From JACVRW01 sp963771715 (GTDB lineage: Bacteria; Actinomycetota; Thermoleophilia; Solirubrobacterales; Thermoleophilaceae), in assembly GCA_963771715.1 (NCBI GenBank), contig CAVYUQ010000014.1:1-64000 (forward strand): a stretch of 64,000 nt of DNA. Reading direction: 5' to 3'. Of the stretch, positions 34,879-45,925 are shown piece after piece (the stretch's first letter is position 1; each line of letters begins with the position of its first letter). The translations under genes were made by a program, and so were the position numbers. Below the pieces are notes generated by a model that was not told the DNA's origin, searched no databases, and worked only from the letters and a program-made list of their open reading frames with translations.

Positions 34879-35811
34879 ATGGCACTCGGCTACGACGGCA
34901 AGCTCTACATCCTCGCGTTCGACCACCGGGGGTCGTTCCAGAAGAAGATGTTCGGGATCGAGGGCGACCCGACGCCCGAGCAGACCGAGACGATCGCGGA
35001 CGCGAAGCACCTGATTTTCGAGGGCCTGCTGAAGGCGACCGACGAGGGCGTGGACCCGCACGCGACCGGGTGCCTGGTCGACGAGCAGTTCGGTGCGCCC
35101 ACCCGCATGCCTCAGGAGGCCAAGGAACGCGGCCTGCTGCTGGCGATGCCGGTCGAGAAGTCGGGCCAGAACGAGTTCGACTTCGAGTACGGCGACGAGT
35201 TCGGCGAGCACATCGAGAACTTCGACCCCGATTTCTCGAAGGTGCTGGTGCGCTACAACCCCGCGGGCGACGCCGAGATGAACCAGCGCCAGTCCGAGCG
35301 CCTGAAGCGGCTCGCCGACTGGCTCCACGAGCACGACCGCAAGTTCCTGTTCGAGCTGCTGGTGCCGGCCGAGCCGCACCAGCTCGAGAAGGTCGGCGGC
35401 GACGAGGACCGCTACGACACGGAGCTACGGCCGGAACTGATGCGTCAGGCGATCGTCGAGCTCCAGGACCGCGGGATCGAGGCGGACATCTGGAAGATCG
35501 AGGGGATCGACTCGCAGGACGACTGCGAGCGCATTTCCCAGACCGCCCGGCGCGACGGCCGTGACGGCGTGGTCTGCGTGGTGCTCGGCCGCGGCGCCAA
35601 TGACGCGAAGGTCGAGCACTGGCTGCGCACCGGCGCCCCGGTGGAGGGCTACGCCGGCTTCGCGATCGGCCGCACGATCTGGTGGGACGCGCTCAAGGGG
35701 TTCCTCGAGGGCGACCTCGAGCGGGACAAAGCCGTGGGCCAGGTGGCCGAGAAGTACCTGCGATTCGTGCAGGTGTACCGGGAGGCGGCGCGGGAGCACG
35801 CGACCGCATGA
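34879..35811 (+). CDS. Stand-alone DUF2090 (IolC C-terminal-like aldolase-fold) protein
   Basis: A 310-residue protein with SD AAGGAG before the ATG. It matches the C-terminal TIM-barrel domain of IolC-type proteins (DUF2090): YILAFDHRGSFQKKMFG at the start, GCLVDEQFGAPT, LLAMPVEKSGQNEFDFEYG, RKFLFELLVPAE, DIWKIEGIDSQDDCERI, CVVLGRGANDAKVEHWL and GFAIGRTIWWDALKGFL. The Lys of IWKIEG is the likely Schiff-base lysine. The kinase half of IolC is absent. It may act on a deoxy-keto-gluconate 6-phosphate or related sugar acid. No inositol genes are near. Confidence 0.88.
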   Translation: MALGYDGKLYILAFDHRGSFQKKMFGIEGDPTPEQTETIADAKHLIFEGLLKATDEGVDPHATGCLVDEQFGAPTRMPQEAKERGLLLAMPVEKSGQNEFDFEYGDEFGEHIENFDPDFSKVLVRYNPAGDAEMNQRQSERLKRLADWLHEHDRKFLFELLVPAEPHQLEKVGGDEDRYDTELRPELMRQAIVELQDRGIEADIWKIEGIDSQDDCERISQTARRDGRDGVVCVVLGRGANDAKVEHWLRTGAPVEGYAGFAIGRTIWWDALKGFLEGDLERDKAVGQVAEKYLRFVQVYREAAREHATA

Positions 35812-35863
35812 GCGCATTGCTACGAGTGCGGGAACGCCGGGCTCGGCTCGGGGAGTCCGCTGG

Positions 35864-35869
35864 TAGCCT
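35864..35869 (+). promoter_or_regulatory. TAGCCT -10-like box of the small membrane protein
   Basis: TAnnnT ending ten bases before the ATG at 35880. It supports this start over the ATG at 35808 that overlaps the upstream stop. Confidence 0.4.
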
Positions 35870-35879
35870 TCCGCCGAGC

Positions 35880-36119
35880 ATGCGCATGAGGCAGTCACTG
35901 GCGCAGTTCGAGGAGGCCTTCCGCGAGGAGGCGGCCGAGTCGATCGTGCGCAGGGAGCGGCTCCGCAAGGAGTCCGCTCAGCGTTCCCGGGTCCGCCGGG
36001 TGGAGCGCACGCGCAAGCAGGGGTCCTTCCGCTTCGCCTTCCTCGCCCTCACGATCCTCGTGACCGCCGTGATCGTCACGATCGTGATGTTCGAGACCCT
36101 GGCGATGCTCGCCGGCTAG
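35880..36119 (+). CDS. Small basic single-helix membrane protein
   Basis: A 79-residue protein: a charged helix (SLAQFEEAFREEAAESIVRRERLRKESAQRSRVRRVERTRKQ), then one membrane helix (FRFAFLALTILVTAVIVTIVMF) and a short end. The basic side should face the cytoplasm. A start at 35808 (ATGA overlap with the DUF2090 stop) would add 24 residues of poor quality. No family recognised. Confidence 0.65.
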   Translation: MRMRQSLAQFEEAFREEAAESIVRRERLRKESAQRSRVRRVERTRKQGSFRFAFLALTILVTAVIVTIVMFETLAMLAG

Positions 36120-36132
36120 GCCGGCCGCCCCG

Positions 36133-36363
36133 CTAGCGGCAGTCGGATTTCAATCGCTCGAGCGACCCGTTGACGTCCGCGTGCGGCTCGGTGTCGTCTT
36201 GACCCTCCTGGATCTGGACGTACACTTCACGCCGGAAAACCGGCACGGAGCGTGGCGCGTCGATGCCGATTCGGACCTTTTCGCCCATGATCGCGAGCAC
36301 CGATATCTCGATGTCGTCGCCGATCATGATGCTCTGGTTGGACTTGCGCGTGAGAACGAGCAC
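36133..36363 (-). CDS. csrA: Carbon storage regulator CsrA
   Basis: From GTG at 36363, 76 residues starting VLVLTRKSNQSIMIGDDIEISVLAI, then GEKVRIGIDAPRSVPVFRREVYVQIQEG, the complete CsrA/RsmA signature, including the RNA-binding first strand (LTRK) and the VPVFRREVY edge. The GTG was preferred over the ATG at 36372 because it gives the canonical V/M-L-V-L-T-R start and leaves a GGGGAG SD at nine bases. CsrA binds GGA motifs in mRNA leaders to block translation. No flagellar genes, its usual Gram-positive context, are in the window. Confidence 0.92.
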   Translation of the reverse strand: MLVLTRKSNQSIMIGDDIEISVLAIMGEKVRIGIDAPRSVPVFRREVYVQIQEGQDDTEPHADVNGSLERLKSDCR

Positions 36364-36479
36364 GCCGGACATCTCCCCTGCCGAAGGAATTCCGCAACCC
36401 AATAAAGCAGCCTGGGCCCACCGGCGCAATGGGCAACCGTTGGGGTATGGACGCATGTCGATTTCGGGTCGCGGGTTGG

Positions 36480-36485
36480 TAGTGT
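36480..36485 (+). promoter_or_regulatory. TAGTGT -10-like box of the charged-block protein
   Basis: TAnnnT hexamer ending ten bases before the TTG at 36496, in the gap divergent from csrA. Confidence 0.35.
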
Positions 36486-36495
36486 CCGGCGCCGA

Positions 36496-37074
36496 TTGGC
36501 ACGTAGATCGCTCAAGCCGCAGCTGAACCAGGTTCGCACATGGGTGCGCCAGGGTCGCACCGACGCCTGGATCGCCCACCAGCTGGACGTGTCGGTCGGA
36601 GACATCCGCGCCTTCAAGCGCGAGCACGAGCTGGCGCCGGCCGAGGCGGCCGAGGGCGAGGCCTTCGCCCCGGGCTCGGAGCCCGAGGAGCTCGACCTGC
36701 GCGCCGAGGACGACGCCCTCGTGGCCGAGGCGCTGGAGGCCGAGCGCCAGGCCGAGCAGGAGGCGGAGGACGAGGACGAGTCGGTGGAGAGCGAGGACGG
36801 CGACGGGGACGGCGACGACAAGCCCCGCCGTCGCCGCCGCGGGCGCCGCGGTGGCCGCGGCCGCGGTCGCACCCGCCAGCCGAAGGCGCTCGAGGGCACG
36901 TTCGACCACGGCGAGGAGGGCTACGGGCTCTGGCTCGACCCGGCCGTGCAGGACGACCCCACCTACGCGGAGCACTGGGCGGGCCACCGCCCGGTCACGG
37001 TGACCATCGAGGCCAATCGCATCGTGATCAGCCGCGCCGGCGAGGACGCCGGCGACGACGAAGACGACGACTGA
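36496..37074 (+). CDS. Charged-block protein with N-terminal HTH-like segment and Arg-Gly-rich patch
   Basis: A 192-residue protein from a TTG. Residues about 1-48 form a basic helix-turn-helix-like region (LNQVRTWVRQGRTDAWIAHQLDVSVGDIRAFKREHEL). Residues about 55-110 are strongly acidic (EDEDESVESEDGDGDGDD). Then a short Arg/Gly-rich patch (RRRRRGRRGGRGRGRTR) and a small C-terminal folded-looking part (GTFDHGEEGYGLWLDPAVQDD to TVTIEANRIVISRAG) ending in another acidic run. It looks like a nucleic-acid-binding protein with a disordered polyampholyte centre. No family recognised. It diverges from csrA. Confidence 0.7.
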   Translation: MARRSLKPQLNQVRTWVRQGRTDAWIAHQLDVSVGDIRAFKREHELAPAEAAEGEAFAPGSEPEELDLRAEDDALVAEALEAERQAEQEAEDEDESVESEDGDGDGDDKPRRRRRGRRGGRGRGRTRQPKALEGTFDHGEEGYGLWLDPAVQDDPTYAEHWAGHRPVTVTIEANRIVISRAGEDAGDDEDDD

Positions 37075-37099
37075 CCCGTACTTCCGCGGGGCCAGGCGC

Positions 37100-37105
37100 T
37101 AGCCT
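37100..37105 (+). promoter_or_regulatory. TAGCCT -10-like box
   Basis: TAnnnT hexamer ending eight bases before the ATG at 37114; no SD. Confidence 0.5.
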
Positions 37106-37113
37106 CGGCCGCC

Positions 37114-37440
37114 ATGGCCTACGCGCTCGAGAATGCCCTCTACCAGTGGCGCGAAGGCGAGCGCCGGATCGCGAACGCGCCCGAGACCGTGCAGGCGGAC
37201 TTGGACAAGGCCACGGACGTCGTCGTCGAGGAGCTGCGGCGGCGGCTCGGATCGACCTTCATGGTGGACGAGCTGGCGGACCTTTACGGCGCCGATCCGG
37301 ACTGGGCGCTGGCGATCGCCCGGGGCCGTGGCGCCGGCACCGACTCGGCGAGCGTCGTGGATGCCGCCTTCGCCCGCTACGTCCGAGAGGCGAAGGACTA
37401 CGCCGGCGGCCGCCAGCGCGAGAAGCACGAGAAGCCCTAG
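37114..37440 (+). CDS. Conserved actinobacterial protein of unknown function
   Basis: A 108-residue helical protein: ALENALYQWREGERRIANAP, DLDKATDVVVEELRRRLGSTFMVDELADLYGADPDWALAIA, then SASVVDAAFARYVREAKDYAGGR. The amphipathic helices and the middle D-E-L-x-D-L-Y-G motif look conserved, but I cannot name a family. Its stop lies in the CTAG (37437-37440) shared with the stop of the convergent FtsB-like gene. Confidence 0.8.
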   Translation: MAYALENALYQWREGERRIANAPETVQADLDKATDVVVEELRRRLGSTFMVDELADLYGADPDWALAIARGRGAGTDSASVVDAAFARYVREAKDYAGGRQREKHEKP

Positions 37441-37730
37441 GGCAGGTTCTCGATCACGTAGGAGCGCTCGCCGGCGCGCACCATCCCCAGCCGGCGCGCC
37501 TCACGCTCGAGCGCACCGGGGTCGCGGAGCGCGCGCAGGCGCTTCTTCAGGTTCCGGTTGTCCTTGTGCAGCTCGCTGAGCTGCTGCTCCTGGTGCCCTG
37601 CGGTCCCGGACTGCTTGATCCACTGGCGCGCCGGAGAGGCATACGAGAACAGGATCACGACCAGCGTGCCCAGCAGGGCCACGCGCCCAAGGCGATCCCA
37701 GCGAATTCCGGTGCGGCGGCGAGCTGCCAT
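37437..37730 (-). CDS. FtsB/DivIC-family septum formation protein
   Basis: A 97-residue protein with the family layout: a basic start, one membrane helix (about 17-32, VALLGTLVVILFSYA), a coiled coil (about 37-72, QWIKQSGTAGHQEQQLSELHKDNRNLKKRLRAL) and the end motif DPGALEREARRLGMVRAGERSYVI. It should bridge FtsL and FtsQ at the divisome. It usually follows eno; here a broken sigma/partner pair lies between them, which also took the place of the normal upstream region. Confidence 0.88.
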   Translation of the reverse strand: MAARRRTGIRWDRLGRVALLGTLVVILFSYASPARQWIKQSGTAGHQEQQLSELHKDNRNLKKRLRALRDPGALEREARRLGMVRAGERSYVIENLP

Positions 37731-37798
37731 CCCACGCGCCTTCGCCGCTCGGGTCGCGGCTCCTGCCGCCTGCAAAAGGAACTCGGCCGACCGCGGAG

Positions 37799-38221
37799 GA
37801 CAATGAGCGGTACAACTACTGCTTCCGGCGCACGGGCGACTGGGCGCTCGCCGAGGACCTGACCTCCGCCGTCTTCCTCGAGGCATGGCGGCGGGCGGCC
37901 CGATCGGAGCTCAGGGAGGAGACCGCCAGAGCCTGGCTGCTCGGGGTCGCAACCAACCTGCTGCGAAACCAGCGGCGCTCTCTGCGCCGCTACCGGGCCG
38001 CGCTGGATCGCATTCCCCTGGCCGCGGCAGAACCCGACTTCGCCGAGGACACGGCGGCACGGCTCGACGCGGTCGATCAGATGCGGGGAGTTCTCGCGAT
38101 CGTCGAGAGGCTGCCGCGGAAGCACCAAGAGGTCATCGCCCTACGTGCACGCGAGCGGCTCGAGGCGCTGAGCGGCGAGGCAACCCAGGCGGCCGCGCCA
38201 CCCACGAGCGTGATCTCGTGA
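37799..38221 (+). pseudogene. ECF sigma factor remnant (start and region 4 missing)
   Basis: Reading in the frame that ends at TGA 38219-38221 gives ERYNYCFRRTGDWALAEDLTSAVFLEAWRR, then WLLGVATNLLRNQRRSLRRYR and LPRKHQEVIALR. These are regions 2 and the linker of an ECF sigma factor. There is no start codon; the N-terminal 25 or so residues are gone. About 35 residues of region 4 are missing between EVIALRA and RERLEAL, as if deleted internally. The stop overlaps the GTG of the next gene (GTGA), preserving the original coupling. Confidence 0.7.
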
Positions 38222-38908
38222 CGGTCGACCTGCACGTGCCGACGGAACTCGACATGCCCGCTGGGAGGCTCGCCGCGCGGCGCGAGCACCTGCTTCGAGA
38301 GACGGGAGGCCCGGCCCCATCGCTGCGGAGGGGCGGCCGTCAAACCCTGGCCCTCGGACTCGTGGGAGCAGTGCTCGCGGCGGTCGGGGCAGGCGCGGCA
38401 ACGGGCGTCCTGCCGGTCGGCTCGGAGATCCCCGCCCCGCGGGTGTTCGGAGGGGCGAGCCTCACTACACGTCTGACCTCACGGTCGTGGCGACGGGCGT
38501 AACCTCGGATGGCCTCAACTGGCGGATGACCGCGGTCCGGACGGACGACCAGGGGTTCTGCCTGGGCCTCACGTTGCTCGACACGGTCGTCGGGGACGAC
38601 GGGTTCGAGGCCTGCGGCCGCTCACCGACCTTCGATGCGCTCGGGGTCGGGGGCGGCGACGTGCTGCCGGATAAGACGCTGGTCTTTGGGCCGGTGCCAG
38701 GGCAGGCCGCTGGCGTTCAGATCACCGCGCCGGGCGGGTTTGCGCGGAGCGTCACGGGCCTCGCGGATGGCCCGGACGACGTTCCGGGCCGCTTCTACCT
38801 CGCCGAGATCCCGCGCGCTGCCCGCAACGTCCTGGTGCACTGGGTCTCAGAGGACGGGACCGTCAAGGAGCCAGGAGCCGTCGTCGAGGCGACGATCAGG
38901 TACTCGCG

Positions 38909-40179
<1,271 letters not shown>

Positions 40180-40183
<4 letters not shown>

Positions 40184-40767
40184 CCTTCCTCCACCTCTCG
40201 TCTGTACTCGTCCGCCGCCCGACGCAGCGCCAGCTCGGGATCCTCGCCGGCGGCCACGAGGTCCTGGACCGCGGCAAGAAGCTTGTCGTCCGGACGAGAC
40301 TCGTGTCCAGCCGCCGCGGCCCGCTTCAGCACCTTCTTGGCGTACAGGGTCGAGGGCAGCGTCTCGGGGATCTCGCCGAAGATCTCGCCCCCGCGCTCGT
40401 CGTCGCGCTTGATCTGGTTCCAGTTGCGCACCACGTCGCCGGCCGTGTCCGCCGCGCGATCCCCGAACACGTGCGGGTGACGCCGGATCAGCTTCTGCCG
40501 GCACTGCTCGGCCACCTCGGCGAGGCTGCCCTGCCCGCGCTCCTCCAGGAGCAGCGACAGGAAGTAGACCTGGAAGAGGACGTCACCAAGCTCGTCGAGC
40601 AGCTTGGCGTCGTCGCCGGAGTGGGCCGCGTCGGCCAGCTCGTATGCCTCCTCGATCGTGTGCGGCACGATCGAGCGCTCGTCCTGGTCCCTGTCCCATG
40701 GGCACTCCCGGCGGAGCCTGCGTGTGATCTCGTCGAGCCGCTCGAGCGCGGCTGACAGATCGGTCAC
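40180..40767 (-). CDS. mazG: Nucleoside triphosphate pyrophosphohydrolase MazG
   Basis: A 195-residue single-domain MazG: RLRRECPWDRDQDERSI, the metal motif EEAYELADA followed by ELGDVLFQVYFLSLL (EExxE...ExxD), and KLIRRHPHVFGD. It removes non-canonical or oxidised nucleoside triphosphates by hydrolysis to NMP and PPi. It is placed between the PPIase gene and eno in the same minus-strand operon, an order common in Gram-positive bacteria. Confidence 0.95.
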
Positions 40768-40771
40768 GACA

Positions 40772-41965
40772 CTACGGCTGCTGCGGGGTCTGCGGCGTCG
40801 GCGCGGGCTGCTGCGGCTGAGCGGGCTGCTGCGGCTGAGCGGGGTTGGCGCCGGAGGCGGGACCGGTGTTGGTCTCGTCCTTCGGAGCGTTCTTGCACTC
40901 GGCCACTCGGTAGTCGTCAGCGCAGTCAGTCCTGTCCTTGTAGTCCTCGCGGAAGGACTTGATGAACCCGTCCAGGGCCTTCTGCTGACGCTGCGAGCGG
41001 AGCAGGTTCTTGATGGTCTCCTTGGACTGGTCGAGCGTCTGCTGCGAGGCCTTCGTGACCTTCTCGACCTCGAAGACGTACCAGCCGAACTGCGTCTTCA
41101 CGGGACCCTCGATCTTGCCCTTCTCGGCGCTGAAGATGGCCTCGTCGAACGCCTTCTCCTGCTGGCCCTCGGACACGGCCGGGAGCAGGCCAGCCTGTGA
41201 CTTCGACGCCTCGTCGATCGAATACTGCTTCACGACCTTCTTGAAGGGCTGCCCGGAGCTGAGCGCCTTCTTGGCCTGGTCGGCCTTGGCCTCGGTCTTG
41301 GTCAGCACCACGCGCAGGTCACGGCGCTCCGGCTGTGCGAAGCGCTTCTTGTTCTTCTCGTAGTACGTGGAGATGTCCTCGTCCGACACCTTCTTGGCGT
41401 CCTCGGTGACCTTCTGCGTCAGCTTCTGCTGAAGCTGGTCGAGCTTGACCCGGAAGAGGATGTCTTCCTCGGTCATGCCCGAGGTCGCGAGGAACTCCTT
41501 GTACTGCTTGTCGTTCGGGAAGGCCTGCTTCTTCTGGTCCTCGAACGACTTCTTGATCTGCGCGTCGCTGACCTTGATGTCCTGGTCGGCCGCCTCCTGC
41601 TGGACCCATTCGGCCTGGATCAGGAACTGCATGACCTCGCGCTTGAGCGCGTCGTACTCGCTCTTGCACTTCTTCTTGAGCTCGTCGTCCGTGGGCTGCT
41701 TCTGGTCCTTGGGGACGGGCGTCTTCGCCTTGGCGGCCACGCACTTGGTGTAGTCCGGCGGATCCGGAACGACCGCGGTGCCGCCCTGGGCGGTGCCCTT
41801 GGCGGCGGTGTTCAGCCACTTGTCGAACTCGTCCTGGGTGATGGTGGCGTCGCCGACCTTGGCGACGGCGCCGGCGGGCACGTCGTTGCCGCAGCCGGCA
41901 AAGGCTGCGGCGCCGAGGCCTGCCACGGCGAGAGCGAGAATTGACTTTTTGAGAGCGTGGGTCAT
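40772..41965 (-). CDS. SurA/PrsA-type peptidyl-prolyl isomerase lipoprotein
   Basis: A 397-residue protein with a signal sequence and lipobox (AAAFAGC, Cys25). The SurA_N-like helical part covers about 30-200 (VGDATITQDEFDKWL, LKREVMQFLIQAEWVQQEAADQDIKVS). A parvulin domain covers about 215-310 (RRDLRVVLTKTEAKADQAKKALSSG, AGLLPAVSEGQQEKAFDEAIFSAEKG, VKTQFGWYVFEVEKV). The C-terminus has Pro-Gln repeats (QPQQPAQPQQPAP). It folds or guards exported proteins at the outer membrane-wall interface. Four bases before mazG in the operon. Confidence 0.93.
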   Translation of the reverse strand: MTHALKKSILALAVAGLGAAAFAGCGNDVPAGAVAKVGDATITQDEFDKWLNTAAKGTAQGGTAVVPDPPDYTKCVAAKAKTPVPKDQKQPTDDELKKKCKSEYDALKREVMQFLIQAEWVQQEAADQDIKVSDAQIKKSFEDQKKQAFPNDKQYKEFLATSGMTEEDILFRVKLDQLQQKLTQKVTEDAKKVSDEDISTYYEKNKKRFAQPERRDLRVVLTKTEAKADQAKKALSSGQPFKKVVKQYSIDEASKSQAGLLPAVSEGQQEKAFDEAIFSAEKGKIEGPVKTQFGWYVFEVEKVTKASQQTLDQSKETIKNLLRSQRQQKALDGFIKSFREDYKDRTDCADDYRVAECKNAPKDETNTGPASGANPAQPQQPAQPQQPAPTPQTPQQP

Positions 41966-41997
41966 CGCGAAGGGCGCGAAGGGTAGCGAAAGGAATT

Positions 41998-44900
41998 TCA
42001 GTCTCCGGGAGGTTCGGTGGCGACCTCGAGAATCGCCTCCGCGGCGCTCACCACGGCCCTGAAGCGCTCGTCCGGCTCGTCCGGGAGCCGCACGCGCACT
42101 GTCTCGCGCCCGGACTCGTACATCGCCTCCGGCACGCGCTCGCGCAGCGCCTTCGCCCCGCGCGAGTCGAGCTCGATCGGGGTCACCGAGAGCCGGCCGC
42201 CCGCAAAGTCGACGGAGCGCGCGCCGGCTCGACCCAGCTTGATGCGGGCGTCCTGGAGCCGGATCAGGTTCTCGAGCGGCGGCGGGATCGGCCCGAAGCG
42301 GTCGGCGAGCTCCTCGCGCAGCATGATCAGCTGCGCCACCTCACGGGCGCCCGCCACGCGCCGGTGGATCTCGATTTTCGCCGCCTCGTACGGCACGTAG
42401 TCGCCGGGCACGTAGGCGTCCACGGGCAGGTCCATCCGAACCGGCTCGGCCGCCTCCTCGGCGGCGTCGCCGGCGAGCAGCCGCACGGCCTCGTCGATCA
42501 TCCCCACGTAGAGCTCGAAGCCGACCGCGGCCACGTGGCCGGACTGCTCGTCGCCGAGCAGGTTGCCCGCCCCGCGGATCTCGAGATCGCGCATCGCGAT
42601 CTTGAAGCCTGAGCCGAGCTCCGTGTAGTCGGAGAGCGTGGCCAGCCGCTGGCCCGCCTCCTCGGACAGCGCGGCCGCCGACGGGTAGAGCAGGTACGCG
42701 TAGGCGCGCTCTCGCGAGCGGCCCACGCGCCCTCTGATCTGGTAGAGCTGGGCGAGCCCGAGCTCGTCCGCGCGCTCCACGATCAGCGTGTTCGCGCTCG
42801 GGATGTCGAGCCCCGACTCGACGATCGTCGTGCACACGAGCACGTCGCCGGCGCCGCGCAGGAACTCGAGCATCACCTTCTCGAGGCTGCCCTCGGCCAT
42901 CTGCCCGTGCGCCACCAGCACGCGCGCGTCCGGCACCAGCGCGCGAACGCGCTCGGCGGTCTCGTCGATCGTCTCGACGCGGTTGTGCAGGAAGAACGCC
43001 TGCCCGCCCCGGGCCACCTCGCGCTTGATGGCCTTCGCCACGAGATCGTCGTCGTAGTCGCCCACGTAGGTCTTCACCGGCCGGCGTCCCTCGGGCGGGG
43101 TCTCGATCACCGAGATGTCGCGCAGCCCGGCGAGCGACATCTGGAGCGTCCGCGGGATCGGCGTGGCCGACAGCGAGAGCACGTCGACCTTCAGCCGCAG
43201 CTGGCGCATGAGCTCCTTCTGCTTCACGCCGAAGCGTTGCTCCTCGTCCACGATCAGCAGGCCGAGCTCCTTCGGCCGCACGTCGCGCGAGAGCAGCCGG
43301 TGCGTGCCGATCAGGATGTCGACCTTGCCCTCCTGGAAGTCGGTGAGCGTCTCGCGGACCTGCTTCGGCGCGCGGAAGCGCGAGGCCATCTCGATCCGGA
43401 ACGGGTAGTCGCGCAGGCGCTCGACGAAGGTGCCGTAGTGCTGCTGCGCCAGCACGGTGGTCGGAACGAGGAACATCACCTGCCTGCCGTCCTCGGCCGA
43501 CTTGAACGCGGCGCGCAGCGCGACCTCGGTCTTGCCGTAGCCCACGTCGCCGCAGATCAGGCGGTCCATCGGGCGCGCCTCCTCCATGTCGGCGCGCACC
43601 GCCTCGATCGCCTCGAGCTGGTCGGGGGTCTCGCGGTAGGGGAAGCTGCCCTCGAAGTCGAGCTGCCACTCGCTGTCCGAGGGGAAGGCGTGGCCCGCGC
43701 GGCGCTTGCGCTCGGCGTAGAGGTTGATCAGCTCGCCGGCGAGCGCCTGGGCGGCGCGGCGCGCCCTCAGCTTCATCTGCTCCCACTGCTTGCCGCCGAG
43801 CTTGGAGAGCGGCGGGTCGCCGGCGTCGGCGCCCACGTAGCGGCTGATCTTGTGAAGCTGGTCGCTCGGCACGAAGACGCGGTCGCCGTCGCGGTACTCG
43901 AGCTCGAGGTAGTCGCGCGTGACCCCGCCGACGGTCTTGGTCTCGAAGCCGGTGAAGAGCGCGATGCCGTGGTCCTCGTGCACCACCGGCGAGCCGGCCC
44001 GGAGGTCGGTGAAGGAGGCGATCGGCCCCGGCCCGCTCGGCCGCTCCACTCTGCGGCGGCGCAGCAGCCGGTGCTCGGGGAGCACGGCCAGCTTCAGGCT
44101 GGGCGCGACGAAGCCGTCGCGCAGGCTCGCGTGCGCGAACGTGAGCGACGCGTCCTCCGGGGCCGGCTTGCCGTCGAGGAAGGCCGGCTGCATGCGCGCC
44201 ATGTTCAGCTGGGCGCGCTCCGCCTCGCCGCGGCGCGCCCACGCCACGAAGGTGCGGTAGCCGCGAGCGCACCAGCTTCTCGAGCTCGGGCTCGGCGTCG
44301 CGCAGCGAGCGCGCCGCCGTGTCCGCCGCCTGGGCGCGGAACTCGTGCGGCTGGTCCTGCGAGATGCTCGACAGCCGCAGCTGCGCGCGCTCGTCGAGCG
44401 CGCTGTCGAGCGCCTCCGGCTTCACGTAGAGGTGGTGGGCGTCCTCGTCGTGGAAGCTCGTGGTCACGTCCTCCCAGTAGTCGCGCAGCGCGGGCGCCAG
44501 CTCCTCCTCGGCGGCGATCGCCACGATCGCGTCGTCCGGCACCAGGTCGAGCAGCTCGCAGAAGCGGTCCACGGGCAGGACGTCCGCCACGTCGGGGCGC
44601 TCGTCCTCCTCGGTCACCGCCGCGATCTCGGCGAGCTCGCGGTGCTCGGGCGCCAGCTCGGCGGCCGGGGCGATCTCCACCCGCTCGGCCTCCTCGAGCG
44701 ATCGCTGCGTGAAGGTCGAGAACCAGGTGAGCCGCTCCACCTCCACGTCGAACAGCTCGCAGCGCACCGCGCGCTCCTCGGTGGCGGGATACACGTCGAG
44801 GATGTCGCCGCGGATCGCGAACTGGCCGCGCTCCTCCACCTGCTCCACGCGCTCGTAGCCGCACGCCACGAGCTGGTCTGCGGTCTCGTCGAGGTCGAGC

Positions 44901-45335
44901 AGGCCGCCCTTCTCGATCTCGAAGCCGTGCGGGCGAAGCTCCGGGTCGGGCACCTTCTCCGCAAGCGCCACCGCGGAGGTCACGAGCACGGCCGGCTCCT
45001 CCCCGAGCAGAGCGTCCAGCGCGGCGATGCGGAGGCCCACCAGGTGCGGCGGCGGCGCCAGGTGCGACTCGTAGCGCATGCCGCGCGCCGGGTAGAAGCG
45101 CACCGGGCGCGGCGCGAGGAACTGCTTCAGGTCCGCGGCGAGGTCACGCGCGGCCCTGTCGTCCCCGGCCACGATCAGCGCGGGGCGCTCGGGATCGGCG
45201 TCGATCAGCGAGGCGAGCAGGTACGGGCGCAGGCTCGACGAGACGAACGCGCGCTGCGGCTCGCGCGTGTGCGGCCTCGACCAGCTTGGCGACGGAGTCG
45301 TCGTCATGGGCGTATGTGAGGAGGCTCCTGAGCAT
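41998..45335 (-). CDS. mfd: Transcription-repair coupling factor Mfd (two frameshifts)
   Basis: About 1110 residues when joined. Start LRSLLTYAHDDDSVAKLV at 45335; an extra base near 45268 moves the frame to REPQRAFVSSSLRPYLLASL and the UvrB-like part (RGMRYESHLAPP, GFEIEKGG, GQFAIRGDILDVYP). An extra C near 44262 shifts it to VAWARRGEAERAQLNMA, the RNA-polymerase-interaction domain (VVHEDHGIALFTGFETK), and the motor with GDVGYGKTEVALRAAF, DEEQRFG, LSATPIPRTLQ and the TRCF domain. Both shifts are single insertions and nothing else is lost. Mfd releases stalled RNA polymerase and recruits UvrA. Confidence 0.9.
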
Positions 45336-45366
45336 GCGCTGCGGCCGCCCGGGGGCCCGCGCGGCT

Positions 45367-45925
45367 CTAGTCCAAGGTTACGCGTCGCTCGAGCTCATCG
45401 GCGGCGCTTTCCATCAGCGCCCGGACGTCGTCTCGTCCTCCGAGAACCGTCCGAGGACGTAGCGGGACACGATCTCGGGATCGGTGCTGTCCGGGCGGCC
45501 CACGCCGACGCGGACCCTCCCGAAGTCCGCCGCTGCCGAGCCCTCGCTTCAGCGACTTGAGGCCGTTGTGGCCCGCCAGCCCGCCGCCGGTCCGCACCTC
45601 GACCTTCCCGAACGGGAGGTCGATCTCGTCGTGGACCGACCAGCGACGTGGTCGAGGTCCACGCCGAGCGCTCCGCGAGCGGGCCCGACCGAGCTCCCGG
45701 ACTCGTTCATGTAGGTCTGCGGAAGGAGAACCGCCACGCGCTTGCCCTCTGTGTAAAGGCCCCCGTACTTCTGCTTGAACTTCGGCAGGCCCCAGGCGCT
45801 CGGCCAGCAGCTTCGCCACCTCGAAGCCGACGTTGTGCCGCGTCCGGGCGTAGCGGTCGCCCGGATTGCCCGAGCCCGACGACCAGCCAATCCGCCTTCC
45901 CGCCACCGCGGCGGAAGAGGCTCAC
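45367..45925 (-). CDS. pth: Peptidyl-tRNA hydrolase Pth (several frameshifts)
   Basis: Start GTG at 45925 overlaps the rplY stop (GTGA). Pieces of Pth follow in order but in changing frames: WLVVGLG, then NPGDRYARTRHNVGFEVAKLLAERLG (substrate pocket Asn and the catalytic His), LPKFKQKYGGLYTEGKRVAVLLPQTYMNESG, VHDEIDLPFGKVEVRTGGGLAGHNGLKSL (catalytic Asp and the GGxxGHNG loop), and DSTDPEIVSRYVLG. At least five indels, nearly all single insertions (for example in CACGTCGCTGGTCGGTC near 45645), break the gene. As Pth is essential and every residue block is intact, faulty base calls are the simplest explanation. Confidence 0.8.
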
